Notes: generated by a model from the letters alone, not told the origin. A stretch of DNA of 40,929 nt from a virus (IMGVR_UViG_3300017741_000015:1-40929), one strand, 5' to 3'. Shown: positions 25,399 through 34,070, numbered from the stretch's first letter. Program-made: numbers and translations.

Positions 25399-27783
25399 TT
25401 AAATGTTTATTCCATTTTTGTTTTCAAAATTAATAGGTAATAAATCATTTTTCTTTTGATCAATCATAGCACTCTGTTGAGTACCTATGATTTTAGCTCG
25501 TTCATCTTTTCTTTGTTCTATGTCTTGTTCTCTTTCAGCTTCTCTATTTATTTTTTGCTGACCTAATTGCATATTGTAGTTAAACTCAAGTTCCATTAAT
25601 TCTCTTTTTATTTGAGCGTCAACTCTCATTCTTTCAACTTCATATCCAGACTTTCCTTTTTCAAACTTAAGTTTTGTATCTAAAACTGCTTGTTGTTTTT
25701 GTACCTCAGCCATAGCAGCAGCTTCACTTGCTTGAGCATTTGCTTGACCTTGCGCGGCTATATTAGCCTCACTAGCTGCTTGTGCAGCTTCTGCAGCTTT
25801 TTTACGCTTTAGCTTGATCATTTGGTTGGCTAGTTTTAAATTCTTTATTTGTCTTATATCTATAGCGTCTTCTAAGTTTATACTACCGCTTTGGAGAGCT
25901 GCTTGTATATTATTTTCTAGTTGAGCTCTTTCTTCTTCATCAGGAACTAAATTAAAATATATTCCATAGTCAGCTAAATGTATACTTGATGTATCTTTTA
26001 ATTGACCAACATTCCAAGTGGATATACTATTTTTTAACGCTTCCTCAGTTAGTTCAAACTCTACGGAGTCAGCAGTTCTTAATACTATATTTTCACAAGT
26101 TCTTAATGTTATATACAAAAAACCATTTAATATATGTTTAGTAGCTGTGTTAGATGCGTTAACAGCTAGTTTTTGTAATCCAACCAAAGCATCTTTGTTA
26201 GGAGCACTACCATCTCTAGCTTCATTCAAACCGGTTACATCTCTTATCATTTGCAAGTAGTATTGATACGTGCTTATTAATGATTGTATTTTACTCTGTC
26301 CAGAATTAGTACTAAGTTCTTGTATAGGTATCCTGCCATTATTAGGATCTCCTTCTTGGGTCATAGATCTACCTAATATACTACCAGTTTGGAAATACAT
26401 GTTTAAAGCTTCTTTAGCATTATATGTAGTTCCACTACCTAAATCAACCTCAGCTAAACCATCTACATCTAAGTAAACGCCGTCAGGTATTATCTTAGCA
26501 ATAACTTGTTGTATTTTTAAATGAGTCAATTGTATCATATCGGCAAAGCCCATCATTCTACTAACTAAAGATTCTACTCTACCTTGATATAGTCTAGGTG
26601 CACATATAGAGTAATTCATATTAACTTTAACTAAATTAGATTTAGGTCTTGTCATATTTTCTGCCATTTTCCACTCCAGCATCATGTCGTAGCCTAAAAC
26701 TTTAGCACCACTGTATAATGTTTCTATTGATCTAGAAACTCTATCAAAGTTATCATTAGGTTCTGGATTGAAAGTATCAGGCTTTTCTAAAGACTTTTCT
26801 AAACCAGTAGCAGTTTTCTTTATTTTAAATACTTGTTCACTATAAGTTTTATATTCAAAATATAAAACATATATTGCATTACCATCTCTTCTACCATTCC
26901 AGTTATACAAAAAACTACTATTACCTTGGTATTGTTCTAATCTTTCTAGTTCTTCGTTATTTAAGTCAGGGAATTGTTTTTTAATCTCTGCTAAAGACAA
27001 AGCTTTTACTTCGCCAACATACCACAAGTCTTCATAATTAGGATCTTCGCTGTAAGAATAAACCATTCTAGTAGGATCAACATAATCAACAGTAACACCT
27101 TCAGCTTTATTCCAGCTTGTTTTAGTAGCAGCCATGCCTAGCACAACTAAATCTTCTAAAACTCTTCTTTTTGTTAAATCATACTTATTATATTCTAAAG
27201 TATTATTTATAGCTTCTTCAGCAGCTATTTCAGTAGCTTGCTTGTAGCTTAATTGCATATGAAGTTCAAGTTCTTCTTGAGTTTCAGGTAATTCAGAGGG
27301 ATTATCAGAATTAAAAAGATTAAGACCAACAGCTCCTTGTAGTGCATTCAAAAACTCTTTAGCTTGCATATCTCTTAATATGTCTTCTGCATATTTAGAT
27401 CTTTTTCTCCTAGACTCAGGATCTTGAGCAAATGCTTTTATGTCATAAAGCTTGTTATCCATACCATTAACTACAATATCTACAAATTTAGGTATTATAG
27501 GAACTGGCTTCCAATCTAGGTTTAAATAACTTAAATCACCGTTTATAGCTAATTCATCTTTATATTTTTGAACTGGTTGTTCGGCTCTAGAATATAATCT
27601 TCGCATTCTAAAGTTATTATACTGCGTGTTAAATCGATTTTCAACACCTGATCTTGTACCACTAAACCAATCGCCTTCGATTGCTTGACCTACTTGTTTA
27701 CCATACTCTCTGCTCTGCTTAACCTCGTCAGATACAACTTGGTCTGGAAAAGTGCTATAAGTGTTTGTTATCTTATTTTTCAT
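25399..27783 (-). CDS. Portal protein (crAss-like), 794 aa
   Basis: The N-terminal region resembles podovirus portals: FNTQYNNFRMRRLYSRAEQP, then DLSYLNLDWKPVPIIPKFVD, then VVNGMDNKLYDIKAFAQDPE. The middle has TVDYVDPTRMVYSYSEDP and DLWYVGEVKALSLAEIKKQF, followed by the long helical stem region (DMIQLTHLKIQQVIAKIIPD). The last 130 residues are an Ala/Gln/Glu/Lys-rich coiled coil, consistent with a portal barrel or internal extension. A 794-aa length suits crAss-like portals, which are larger than most. It sits 3 bp downstream of TerL and upstream of the scaffold. Twelve-fold ring and DNA channel roles follow from the family. Confidence 0.85.
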   Translation of the reverse strand: MKNKITNTYSTFPDQVVSDEVKQSREYGKQVGQAIEGDWFSGTRSGVENRFNTQYNNFRMRRLYSRAEQPVQKYKDELAINGDLSYLNLDWKPVPIIPKFVDIVVNGMDNKLYDIKAFAQDPESRRKRSKYAEDILRDMQAKEFLNALQGAVGLNLFNSDNPSELPETQEELELHMQLSYKQATEIAAEEAINNTLEYNKYDLTKRRVLEDLVVLGMAATKTSWNKAEGVTVDYVDPTRMVYSYSEDPNYEDLWYVGEVKALSLAEIKKQFPDLNNEELERLEQYQGNSSFLYNWNGRRDGNAIYVLYFEYKTYSEQVFKIKKTATGLEKSLEKPDTFNPEPNDNFDRVSRSIETLYSGAKVLGYDMMLEWKMAENMTRPKSNLVKVNMNYSICAPRLYQGRVESLVSRMMGFADMIQLTHLKIQQVIAKIIPDGVYLDVDGLAEVDLGSGTTYNAKEALNMYFQTGSILGRSMTQEGDPNNGRIPIQELSTNSGQSKIQSLISTYQYYLQMIRDVTGLNEARDGSAPNKDALVGLQKLAVNASNTATKHILNGFLYITLRTCENIVLRTADSVEFELTEEALKNSISTWNVGQLKDTSSIHLADYGIYFNLVPDEEERAQLENNIQAALQSGSINLEDAIDIRQIKNLKLANQMIKLKRKKAAEAAQAASEANIAAQGQANAQASEAAAMAEVQKQQAVLDTKLKFEKGKSGYEVERMRVDAQIKRELMELEFNYNMQLGQQKINREAEREQDIEQRKDERAKIIGTQQSAMIDQKKNDLLPINFENKNGINI

Positions 27784-27786
27784 GCA

Positions 27787-30009
27787 TTATATTATTTGTG
27801 AAGTAGATCCTTCATTGTTGTATCTACGTATTCCTAAACTAACTTTTTCAATATTTTTTTTAGCAATTGGTCTATACTTATTTTTATTACAAGCCATTAT
27901 AGATAAGCCAGAACTTATAGAAGCATCATACTTAGTTCTATTGTTTATATTAAATTTAGCCCAGTCTTCTAGTGTTTTTTGAAAATACATATTACCATAG
28001 CCATCACTAAGTTTTCCAATAAAATTTTCAATGTAATATTCTATAGCCGCAGCATGTGCTTGTTTAATATCTTCGCTTGAATTAGGTATTCCACCTATTT
28101 CTTTTTCAGTTATAGAAAGTTTATTCCAAATTTTATCAGGACGATTAATTGAAAAACCCCTATAACCTCTACGTTTGAAATAATACAATAGTCTAGGTTT
28201 GTTATTTTCTGCCAGTATTGGCATACCATAAAATACACAAGCCATCAGTACATCTTCAAAAAATATTTCAGCTGTTTCAGGTCTAGCTATATATTCTAAA
28301 AAAAACATATTAGAAGGTACATCTTCCATAGAAAACTTAGTTAATCCGTGTAATGCTCCTTTAGAACCTTTACCATCCACAGTACCGCTAATGTCGTAAC
28401 TGTCACAGCCAAAAGCTCCAATGTGTTCGTTGCCTGGGTATTTAAATCCATTTTTAAGTATTACAGAGTTTTGTAAAGAAGCATCTGGAACCCATGAGAC
28501 TAAAAACCTACCATTGTTATTTGGTAAAAAGTTTACTTGTGTGTCTTTTATTCCTTCAATCCAAGAAAAATTACCTCTTGTTACTGATTGCTTGTTATTA
28601 ATCTCTTCATTAAAATCTATTTGCTCGTATATTTTAGTTAAATTAAACAAACTTTCTTTTGTTTCATCTCTAAATGCATGTTTTGTAGTTCTAGGAAATT
28701 GCCTATAGTACTCGTTTAATGCGTCTTGATCATTTTTTAAACCATCTACTTCATTTTCCCAGTGTTCAACAACTCCAATTGTAACCGGTAGACCATCAAT
28801 TCCGATGACTGGATCTGGCGGTGCAGTGAATATAGGTGATCCGTAAGTATCCATGAATCCTTCGTAGTTCCATTCCATAGGGATGAACAAAGAATAGAGT
28901 CCCGAAGCAGTTTGTCCGTTACGATTTCTTTTTGTAGCGTCTGAATCGTTGTATAGTTTTTTGAAGTTTTCTCCACCCTTGTCTAAAGCATTTGAAGTTG
29001 AGCCCATCATACATTTACCTACAACTCTTCTACCCAGTCTTAATGTAGTTTTTGTAACTCTCCAGTTGTTTAATATATTATCAGGTCTTTCCCACTTACC
29101 ACTTTCATCATGAGCTAATATTTTTAGCTTTTCACCATCGTAAGAGTTGTCACCAGTGTTTTTCCAATCAATAGTTGTATCAAGACCGTCTAGTTCTTGT
29201 AGTTGTTCATTTGTCTCAATCTTCCTTCTAGTAAGTTTAGATGCTGGAACCCTATATGCCAACTCAGTTTTTGGCCTGTCCATACCATCTTGAATGGGTT
29301 TAAAAAAGAACGGATAGTTAACTGATATGGGCACAACCTTATCAGTAAACATTTTTTTGGCATCTGAACCGGATTTAGAGAGTATTCCAAATCTAGCATC
29401 TGAAGATATTGTAGCTTGGTTAACAAGTTCTGCGCTTGCCATAAAGCTAAATCCTGATCTTCTGTTTTTAAGATAACATATACCGTAGCATCTCGCGTCT
29501 GCTTTACATGCTTCCCAAAATATAAAGAATAATCTATTTGATTCTCTATATTCTGGCGCTCCAATGTCAATTTTTGACCATTGCAAGTACATATAATGAG
29601 TACCAGTAATGTAAGTATTAATACCATTGTTATAAAACCAAAATCCTTGGTCTCGTCTAGTAAATTCTTCATCTATATAATCGTACCATTTTTCTTTAAA
29701 ATCTGAAGGATATTCTTGCCAATCAAACCTACTTTTTATTTTTTTTAATTCTTTGGGGTACTCGGCCTGCTCCCAGTATTGATCCTCTTTTTTTTTGCTT
29801 CGTTTAAACGGTTCATCTGCTGTTGGTAAAGCAATCCTGAGATTCTGTATTTCAATGATTTGTCCAATTTTTCCAGTTTTACTTATTACTACAAAGTCAT
29901 ACTCTACGTTATAACCATAATCCCATTTTTTAAGCCTATTATTTTTAGCTAGTATTTTAGGATTTACAACATCTTCAATTTCTTTCCAAAGTGTTTGTTT
30001 GTAACTCAT
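27787..30009 (-). CDS. terL: Terminase large subunit
   Basis: This is the ATP-driven DNA packaging motor and headful/end nuclease. A degenerate Walker A-like loop is at residues 181-188 (KNRRSGFS), preceded by the adenine-side region GICYL. Walker B is at 297-302 (ILAHDE), with the catalytic Glu at 302. The RNase H-like nuclease begins near residue 533 with FGCDSYD, whose D536 and D539 are candidate metal ligands. A third acidic site toward the C-terminus is likely in the FYGMPILAENNKPRLLYYF region (E, N) but not certain. The 740-aa length matches crAss-like TerL. Its ATG overlaps the end of the candidate TerS gene by 4 bp. Confidence 0.9.
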   Translation of the reverse strand: MSYKQTLWKEIEDVVNPKILAKNNRLKKWDYGYNVEYDFVVISKTGKIGQIIEIQNLRIALPTADEPFKRSKKKEDQYWEQAEYPKELKKIKSRFDWQEYPSDFKEKWYDYIDEEFTRRDQGFWFYNNGINTYITGTHYMYLQWSKIDIGAPEYRESNRLFFIFWEACKADARCYGICYLKNRRSGFSFMASAELVNQATISSDARFGILSKSGSDAKKMFTDKVVPISVNYPFFFKPIQDGMDRPKTELAYRVPASKLTRRKIETNEQLQELDGLDTTIDWKNTGDNSYDGEKLKILAHDESGKWERPDNILNNWRVTKTTLRLGRRVVGKCMMGSTSNALDKGGENFKKLYNDSDATKRNRNGQTASGLYSLFIPMEWNYEGFMDTYGSPIFTAPPDPVIGIDGLPVTIGVVEHWENEVDGLKNDQDALNEYYRQFPRTTKHAFRDETKESLFNLTKIYEQIDFNEEINNKQSVTRGNFSWIEGIKDTQVNFLPNNNGRFLVSWVPDASLQNSVILKNGFKYPGNEHIGAFGCDSYDISGTVDGKGSKGALHGLTKFSMEDVPSNMFFLEYIARPETAEIFFEDVLMACVFYGMPILAENNKPRLLYYFKRRGYRGFSINRPDKIWNKLSITEKEIGGIPNSSEDIKQAHAAAIEYYIENFIGKLSDGYGNMYFQKTLEDWAKFNINNRTKYDASISSGLSIMACNKNKYRPIAKKNIEKVSLGIRRYNNEGSTSQII

Positions 30010-30281
30010 TTACTTCTACCTTCAGCAAAACCTTTAAAAGCTTTTTGTTCTTTAACTTCTTTAGGTTTTTCGTTTAACATGTTTTCTTCTTCCTGTATAC
30101 GAGTGAGTATTTCAAAAGCATCCATTATGGCTAACTTTTTTGTTGCGGCAGCGTTTTTTAATCTGTCAGCGCTTACGTCATCGTCTGAGTCAACAATCTT
30201 TTCTTTTGCTACCTTAATTAATTCCTCAATAGCCTTATGCCCAGCTTGGATTATTTTCTTTTTCGTTTCCTTCGTATTCAT
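30006..30281 (-). CDS. Candidate small terminase subunit, 91 aa
   Basis: The protein is helical and charged: a Lys-rich N-terminal helix (TKKKIIQAGHKAIEELIKVA), an acidic turn (IVDSDDDVSADR), a second helix (NAAATKKLAIMDAFEILTRI) and a basic tail. It directly precedes TerL with an ATGA overlap, the usual TerS position. It is short for TerS and I see no clear helix-turn-helix, so the call is mainly positional. Its start lies 47 bp inside the end of the upstream gene, so the true start could be later, but no other ATG precedes the conserved-looking helix. Confidence 0.55.
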   Translation of the reverse strand: MNTKETKKKIIQAGHKAIEELIKVAKEKIVDSDDDVSADRLKNAAATKKLAIMDAFEILTRIQEEENMLNEKPKEVKEQKAFKGFAEGRSK

Positions 30282-30822
30282 TTACTAAAGCTATATAATT
30301 TGATTTCATACAATAAAGTCGTTCACCGTTTATAATAAACTCAAACTCTGAGTTAGGTGTAAAAGTAATAAGCGTCCCAGGTGTTATTCCTAGGGCTTCT
30401 AAGGTGCTATTGTTATATTTTACTATACCAATATTAGGTTGTTCTTTTCGGTTCTTTAAAATATCTTTATTTAATATAGGTTTTACAAAGCAATACTCTA
30501 AATGAGGTTTATTATTATACATATAAATTTCCTCTGGATTAGCAAAATACATATTGTCTTTAAAGTATTTACTGCTATTTCTTTGTCTACCTTTTTGGTC
30601 ATGCCACTTTCTAAATATATTATGATGAACATAAACTTCATCACCAACATTTATTGAGGTTGAAAAAGCAACTGGTTTAAATAGTACAATTGCTTTTTTG
30701 CTTACAAAAGTATGATCTTCTATATTAGTATTTAATATAAGTGTTTTATCACCTACATTTTTTTTATTATTATACCTTTCATTTAAAGGTTTAACAATAA
30801 ACTCATATAAACTATTCATCAA
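30235..30822 (-). CDS. Tandem GroES-like (Cpn10-fold) protein, putative, 195 aa
   Basis: The protein reads as two copies of a GroES-type beta-barrel. First copy: FIVKP at 8-12, SINVGDEVYVHHN at 57-68 and MYFANPEEIYMY at 91-102, comparable to the VGD(I/V)V and final 'esDILAI' strands of GroES. Second copy: CFVKP at 111-115, IGIVKY, ITPGTLITFTPNSEFEFIIN at 146-165 and LYCMKSNYIALV at 169-180. No recognisable mobile-loop GG(I/L)(V/I)LT is present in either copy. I recall similar proteins with FRKWHD and NPSWA motifs in T4-like and marine phages. A co-chaperonin role is inference; a pure structural or regulatory role is equally possible. Confidence 0.6.
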   Translation of the reverse strand: MMNSLYEFIVKPLNERYNNKKNVGDKTLILNTNIEDHTFVSKKAIVLFKPVAFSTSINVGDEVYVHHNIFRKWHDQKGRQRNSSKYFKDNMYFANPEEIYMYNNKPHLEYCFVKPILNKDILKNRKEQPNIGIVKYNNSTLEALGITPGTLITFTPNSEFEFIINGERLYCMKSNYIALVNEYEGNEKENNPSWA

Positions 30823-31043
30823 TACTTTAAGTCGTATTCTAAAGCAACAGCCATATTATTATTAAATTTTTTCCAAGGAAGAACTTCATTATTTTTTTTA
30901 ATAAAAATATTGTATGATTGATCTTTTTCTTCAAAAATTATATCACTAACAACGTGGCCTCCATACACTTCTAAACCAAGAGAATAATGCATAGCATCAT
31001 TTTTGTAATCAGAACCTATACTAATCTTTCTTATTTTCGACAT
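30819..31043 (-). CDS. Conserved small phage protein, 74 aa
   Basis: Function unknown. The protein has ISIGSDYKNDAMHYSLGLEV, then GHVVSDIIFEE, then YNIFIKKNNEVLPWKKFNNN, predicted as mostly beta strands with no Cys and no membrane segment. The 'IRKxSxGxDYKxDAMHY' opening matches a small protein I recall near terminase genes in marine phages. It overlaps the tandem GroES-like gene by 4 bp downstream and the 90-aa gene by 23 bp upstream, so the three are very probably co-translated. Confidence 0.72.
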   Translation of the reverse strand: MSKIRKISIGSDYKNDAMHYSLGLEVYGGHVVSDIIFEEKDQSYNIFIKKNNEVLPWKKFNNNMAVALEYDLKY

Positions 31044-31293
31044 CTTCCTCTTTTATTCTTTTCCAATTACCAGTTTCAAGATCAATATTTATACTGCCAT
31101 ATTTAGCTTCTAAATTTTGTTTTGTTTCATTAACAGCTTCATTGACAGCTGCTAAATCGTGCATTAGCTGATGTTTTTGTGTTTCGTAAACTCCTATCTG
31201 CTGCACTATTGTACCTTGTTTTGTTTGTTGGTCTTTGATTACTTTTAATTCGTCTTTTGATAGTATTCCACTATCAACTGTTACTTTATTCAT
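31021..31293 (-). CDS. Coiled-coil protein, 90 aa
   Basis: Function unknown. Residues about 12-70 form a long helical, heptad-like segment (LSKDELKVIKDQQTKQGTIV and KHQLMHDLAAVNEAVNETKQ), followed by KYGSINIDLETGNWKRI and an acidic/basic tail. The pattern 'ELxxIxxxQ...GxxExQK..L' is common in small phage coiled-coil proteins of marine viruses. It overlaps the 74-aa gene by 23 bp. The ATG at 31293 follows an A-rich leader. Possible assembly adaptor; unproven. Confidence 0.7.
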   Translation of the reverse strand: MNKVTVDSGILSKDELKVIKDQQTKQGTIVQQIGVYETQKHQLMHDLAAVNEAVNETKQNLEAKYGSINIDLETGNWKRIKEEDVENKKD

Positions 31294-31312
31294 TTGATTT
31301 GATTTTATTGTT

Positions 31313-31591
31313 TTAGTATATAGCTACACAGTCAACACCTACGAGTAACTTAATAGCTAGCATAGGTGTTTTATCACCTACAACTGTTCCTGGTTGTACA
31401 CTTTTAAATTCAACTTGAGTTCCAGCTTCGGTTACTATTGTAATGTCTTGTGGTTCTGATGCTCTACCATTATATATTACAACACCTCTTTCTGTTGTGT
31501 TTGCTATTGCTCCTGTTCCAGCTGTTAAAGCCACGGCGTCGTGACCAAAAACTCTTGGCTGAGCCATCATATTTCCTATTAAACCGTTCAT
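31313..31591 (-). CDS. Small beta-rich protein, possibly virion, 92 aa
   Basis: I do not recognise the family. The protein is Val/Thr/Gly-rich and uncharged in its core: FGHDAVALTAGTGAIANTTE, GVVIYNGRASEPQDITIV, EAGTQVEFKSVQPGTVVG and MLAIKLLVGVDCVAIY. This alternation suggests a small beta-barrel or sandwich, of the kind used as capsid decoration or tail accessory. The start follows a leader made only of A and T plus one C, with no Shine-Dalgarno. It lies 2 bp after the 150-aa holin candidate. Confidence 0.65.
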   Translation of the reverse strand: MNGLIGNMMAQPRVFGHDAVALTAGTGAIANTTERGVVIYNGRASEPQDITIVTEAGTQVEFKSVQPGTVVGDKTPMLAIKLLVGVDCVAIY

Positions 31592-31593
31592 TT

Positions 31594-32046
31594 TTATTTA
31601 TTTATTTTTGTTATTTTTTCAGCACCACGACTTCCGAAGTATGCTACGTAAACTGTTACCAGTAGTGTTTTTAATAGGCTTATCCATGCTTCATCTACGT
31701 CAAATTGTAAATGAAAAGAATCTATAGACATCATTACTACAGCAGACGATGTTAAAAATATAAGAGCTAGTGGACGTGTATTTTTAGAAAGCCAAGAGTC
31801 TGACTTCATATCAGAGTTCCACCTATTAGACACTTCTTTCATTTCAGATATGTCTTGCTCTATAAGCTTTAAAGCTTGCTCTTTATCAACTGCCTTAATC
31901 TTATTATCACTTGATATAAGATTTTTTACTACACCAAGAGTTCCTTGGTTAGGTAGCACGTCTCCAAGAGCTTGTAATACTTTAGGAGCTTTACTTGATA
32001 AAAAAGCACCTATTTTAGTTTCTTTAAATGTTTTTTTAGAAGTCAT
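31594..32046 (-). CDS. Holin candidate, 3TM-holin-like C-terminus, 150 aa
   Basis: I chose the ATG at 32046 (MTSKKTFKETKIG) over the upstream ATG at 32088 because it gives an 11-bp overlap with the 433-aa gene instead of 53 bp. An N-terminal soluble helix region is followed by two membrane segments: about 91-109 (RPLALIFLTSSAVVMMSID) and 121-137 (WISLLKTLLVTVYVAYF). It ends in FGSRGAEKITKINK. The W-(S/x)-K-N-x-RP before the first segment and yFGsRgxEK after the second are the hallmarks I recall for the GTA/3TM holin family. Role in cell lysis is inferred. A second holin-like gene lies next to the amidase at 34939-35091. Confidence 0.72.
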   Translation of the reverse strand: MTSKKTFKETKIGAFLSSKAPKVLQALGDVLPNQGTLGVVKNLISSDNKIKAVDKEQALKLIEQDISEMKEVSNRWNSDMKSDSWLSKNTRPLALIFLTSSAVVMMSIDSFHLQFDVDEAWISLLKTLLVTVYVAYFGSRGAEKITKINK

Positions 32047-33337
32047 AGTTCTCCGATATTTTAAAAGTATTTGGATGGTTTTTAGCAAATTTTTGTAAAG
32101 CCTCGTCTGAAGAAAAATTATCCGCTAAATATCTTGTGTTTCTATTACTAAGTTGATTTTTAAAACTACTATTTAAATATTTTTGATCTTCTGCATCTCC
32201 TGCACTTCTTCCAAATTTGAATTTACCTCCTGCATATTTATCACTTGGCTTGCCGTCTTTGTCGAAAAAACTTTGTACATACTCCATCCTGTTCATGTTA
32301 TCTCTATTATTTTGTGTATCATCCCATGCAAAGTCTGGAGATAATTGATATTGAACCGTGCTTCCATCTCCCTTGCCACTGTCCTGCCTGGACGTTGGTA
32401 GCGAAGCATTTGCTCTATCATTTTTAAAGTAGTTGTTATTAGCCGCGAAATTACTTCTGGCGGCTGTTGTATTTTTCATCATACTATTGAATTCTCTATT
32501 ATAGTTTGATCTATCCCCGCCATCAGCCTTTGGTGAAAGGTCTTCGTCAAGTTTTACATTTTTCATATAGTCAAATTTCTTTCCACCCATATTACCGCCA
32601 TATAAGTCGTCTAAAGAATTAATAGACATTGAACCTCCTTCACCCTGAGTGTAAGTAAATTTATTATTAGATGGATTATATGAAATAGTAGGTCCAGTAT
32701 ATTCATCATTTTTCTTTGGAGAGAACTCAGGGCTTTTTTCTAAATTACCTCCAGCATCAGGTTCTCCACCTGAAACAAGTGGATCAGTATCCATAGAAGG
32801 GCCACCCCAAGTTTTAGCTGGTGCATACATTGCAAAACGCTCGTTCATAGATATTTTTTCCTTATCAGGTGATCTACCTTCTCTATGCCTAGATCCCATA
32901 ACTTTAAAAGCTATAGGCGTTTCATCTTTCATACTTGGCACTCCAGATAGTTTATTTGGCTTAGGTCTTAAATCGTGCTCAACACCGTTGTCTCCATCTT
33001 TATAAGCTGGAGCTTCCCAAGAAAGTGTTTTGTCATCTTCTGAAAAACTACTTCTGCTATGTTTTTTTACACCCTTGCCATTCATGTTTTCATAAACAAA
33101 GTTTTCGTCATAAGCAAGCTTATTGTCCATCATGTCTTTGAGATGTCTGCCTTCATGAGACATCGCGTTATTATAAAGCTTAGAATCTTGTGGTATATTT
33201 TTATTCATTATTATAGTACCATTATCATTAGCTTTCGCTACTAAACCGTTACTCTCTCCTATGTTGTCAGGGGAAAAAGGTACTTGATGTACAGATACTG
33301 GATTTATCTTATAAGGAGATTTTAGTTTAAATGACAT
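32036..33337 (-). CDS. Putative zincin-like protein with HExxH, 433 aa
   Basis: The first 120 residues hold a plausible metallopeptidase-like domain. INKNIP-type beta sequence leads into AMSHEGRHLKDMMDNKLAYD, with HExxH at H61, E62 and H65, and a downstream LSWEAPAY (E108) could be a third ligand. I recall marine phage proteins with HEKxHLDQM and WEKEAY in the same arrangement. The rest (about 120-433) is Asn/Asp/Lys/Gly-rich, low in hydrophobics and probably disordered. The start MSFKLKSPY resembles the MPYKQKSPF of the 642-aa protein. Peptidase activity is not proven. Confidence 0.65.
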   Translation of the reverse strand: MSFKLKSPYKINPVSVHQVPFSPDNIGESNGLVAKANDNGTIIMNKNIPQDSKLYNNAMSHEGRHLKDMMDNKLAYDENFVYENMNGKGVKKHSRSSFSEDDKTLSWEAPAYKDGDNGVEHDLRPKPNKLSGVPSMKDETPIAFKVMGSRHREGRSPDKEKISMNERFAMYAPAKTWGGPSMDTDPLVSGGEPDAGGNLEKSPEFSPKKNDEYTGPTISYNPSNNKFTYTQGEGGSMSINSLDDLYGGNMGGKKFDYMKNVKLDEDLSPKADGGDRSNYNREFNSMMKNTTAARSNFAANNNYFKNDRANASLPTSRQDSGKGDGSTVQYQLSPDFAWDDTQNNRDNMNRMEYVQSFFDKDGKPSDKYAGGKFKFGRSAGDAEDQKYLNSSFKNQLSNRNTRYLADNFSSDEALQKFAKNHPNTFKISENYDF

Positions 33338-33338
33338 A

Positions 33339-33644
33339 TTATGATCTATTATTTTTTGAATGCTTAGTTATTTTAGTGCCTGAGTGAAAATATCCCTCGC
33401 CAGCAGCTACTTCTAGTTCTTTTTTCTTTTCGTAGCTAGCTTGTTTTTCTTTACCTTTTTTATAATCGCTAATAGCATTTCTAGCGTAATCTTGCTCTAC
33501 TTTACTCTTGCTTTTATTATAAAATCCAGGAGCATCCATATCAACCATACCTGGTGCTGATAAAATACTTTCTTGTAAATGCTTAGGTAGCTTGTCTTGA
33601 TCTCCAACTAAAGCTTTACTTGGTCCTTTTTTATTATCGTTCAT
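33339..33644 (-). CDS. Charged small protein, 101 aa
   Basis: Function unknown. The protein is hydrophilic and Lys/Asp/Glu-rich, with a short proline/Met motif (ESILSAPGMVDMDAPGFYNK) and a helical KKGKEKQASYEKKKELEVAA stretch. It ends in a His/Lys/Asn tail. There are no Cys and no membrane segment. It sits one base upstream of the 433-aa gene and two bases after the 48-aa gene, in the small-gene run. The MDAPGFYNKSKSK segment reminds me of small phage proteins that accompany the HExxH protein, but I cannot name a family. Confidence 0.68.
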   Translation of the reverse strand: MNDNKKGPSKALVGDQDKLPKHLQESILSAPGMVDMDAPGFYNKSKSKVEQDYARNAISDYKKGKEKQASYEKKKELEVAAGEGYFHSGTKITKHSKNNRS

Positions 33645-33646
33645 TT

Positions 33647-33793
33647 TTAAAAAATTTTTGGAACTTTAATTCCGTTTAATAATTCTTTTCTACCTTTACA
33701 GCCGCAGCCTCCAGGTATTTTATCTGCTAATTTTTTTATTCCAGTGGCTGTAGTAAACCTTTCTACAACGTCACCTAATCCTACTTTTTCCAT
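33647..33793 (-). CDS. Cys-containing microprotein, 48 aa
   Basis: Reading the minus strand from the ATG at 33793 gives 48 residues ending at a TAA two bases before the next ATG. It contains GLGDVVERFTTATGIKKLAD and then a GGCGCKGRKELLN motif with C30 and C32 close together. The 'GLGDVxExxTxATGIKKL..CGCKxRKExLN' pattern is one I recall from many marine and crAss-like phage genomes. A CGC pair followed by Lys/Arg could bind metal or nucleic acid. It is two bases after the 33795 stop codon, so coupling is likely. Confidence 0.85.
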   Translation of the reverse strand: MEKVGLGDVVERFTTATGIKKLADKIPGGCGCKGRKELLNGIKVPKIF

Positions 33794-33794
33794 A

Positions 33795-34070
33795 TTACCA
33801 TTTTACTTTATCAGCCCAATATGCTGCAGACATTTTGCCTTTAGCTATGTTTTTCCCATGTCGAGCTTTAAAACTTTTTCTACGTGCTTTTTGCTTTGAA
33901 GATTCCCCTGACTTAGGTTTACCAGCAGTGCTCACACCTTGTTGACCAAATCTAATAATTTTTTCTTTACCGTTTTGACAAGCCTTTACAACATGAGATT
34001 TAGTTCTATGTGTAGGCGTTTTCCTGGGCTTATTGCACGTTAAAGATTTTTTATCTAATTTTTCAGCCAT
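33795..34070 (-). CDS. Basic conserved phage protein, 91 aa
   Basis: A highly basic protein with two Cys (in LTCNKPRK and KACQNGKEK). The SHVVKACQNGKEKIIRFGQQ and then KARRKSFKARHGKNIAKGKM and SAAYWADKVKW segments match a conserved small protein I recall from marine phages across different morphologies. Its function is not known to me. Length and charge suit a virion or DNA-binding accessory protein. The start overlaps the 38-aa gene's stop by one base (TAATG), and it lies in the middle of the microprotein run. Confidence 0.82.
   Translation of the reverse strand: MAEKLDKKSLTCNKPRKTPTHRTKSHVVKACQNGKEKIIRFGQQGVSTAGKPKSGESSKQKARRKSFKARHGKNIAKGKMSAAYWADKVKW

Noticed and set aside
28746-28976. 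76-codon alternate minus-strand frame inside terL
   Set aside because: It lies wholly within the terminase gene and shows no features of its own.
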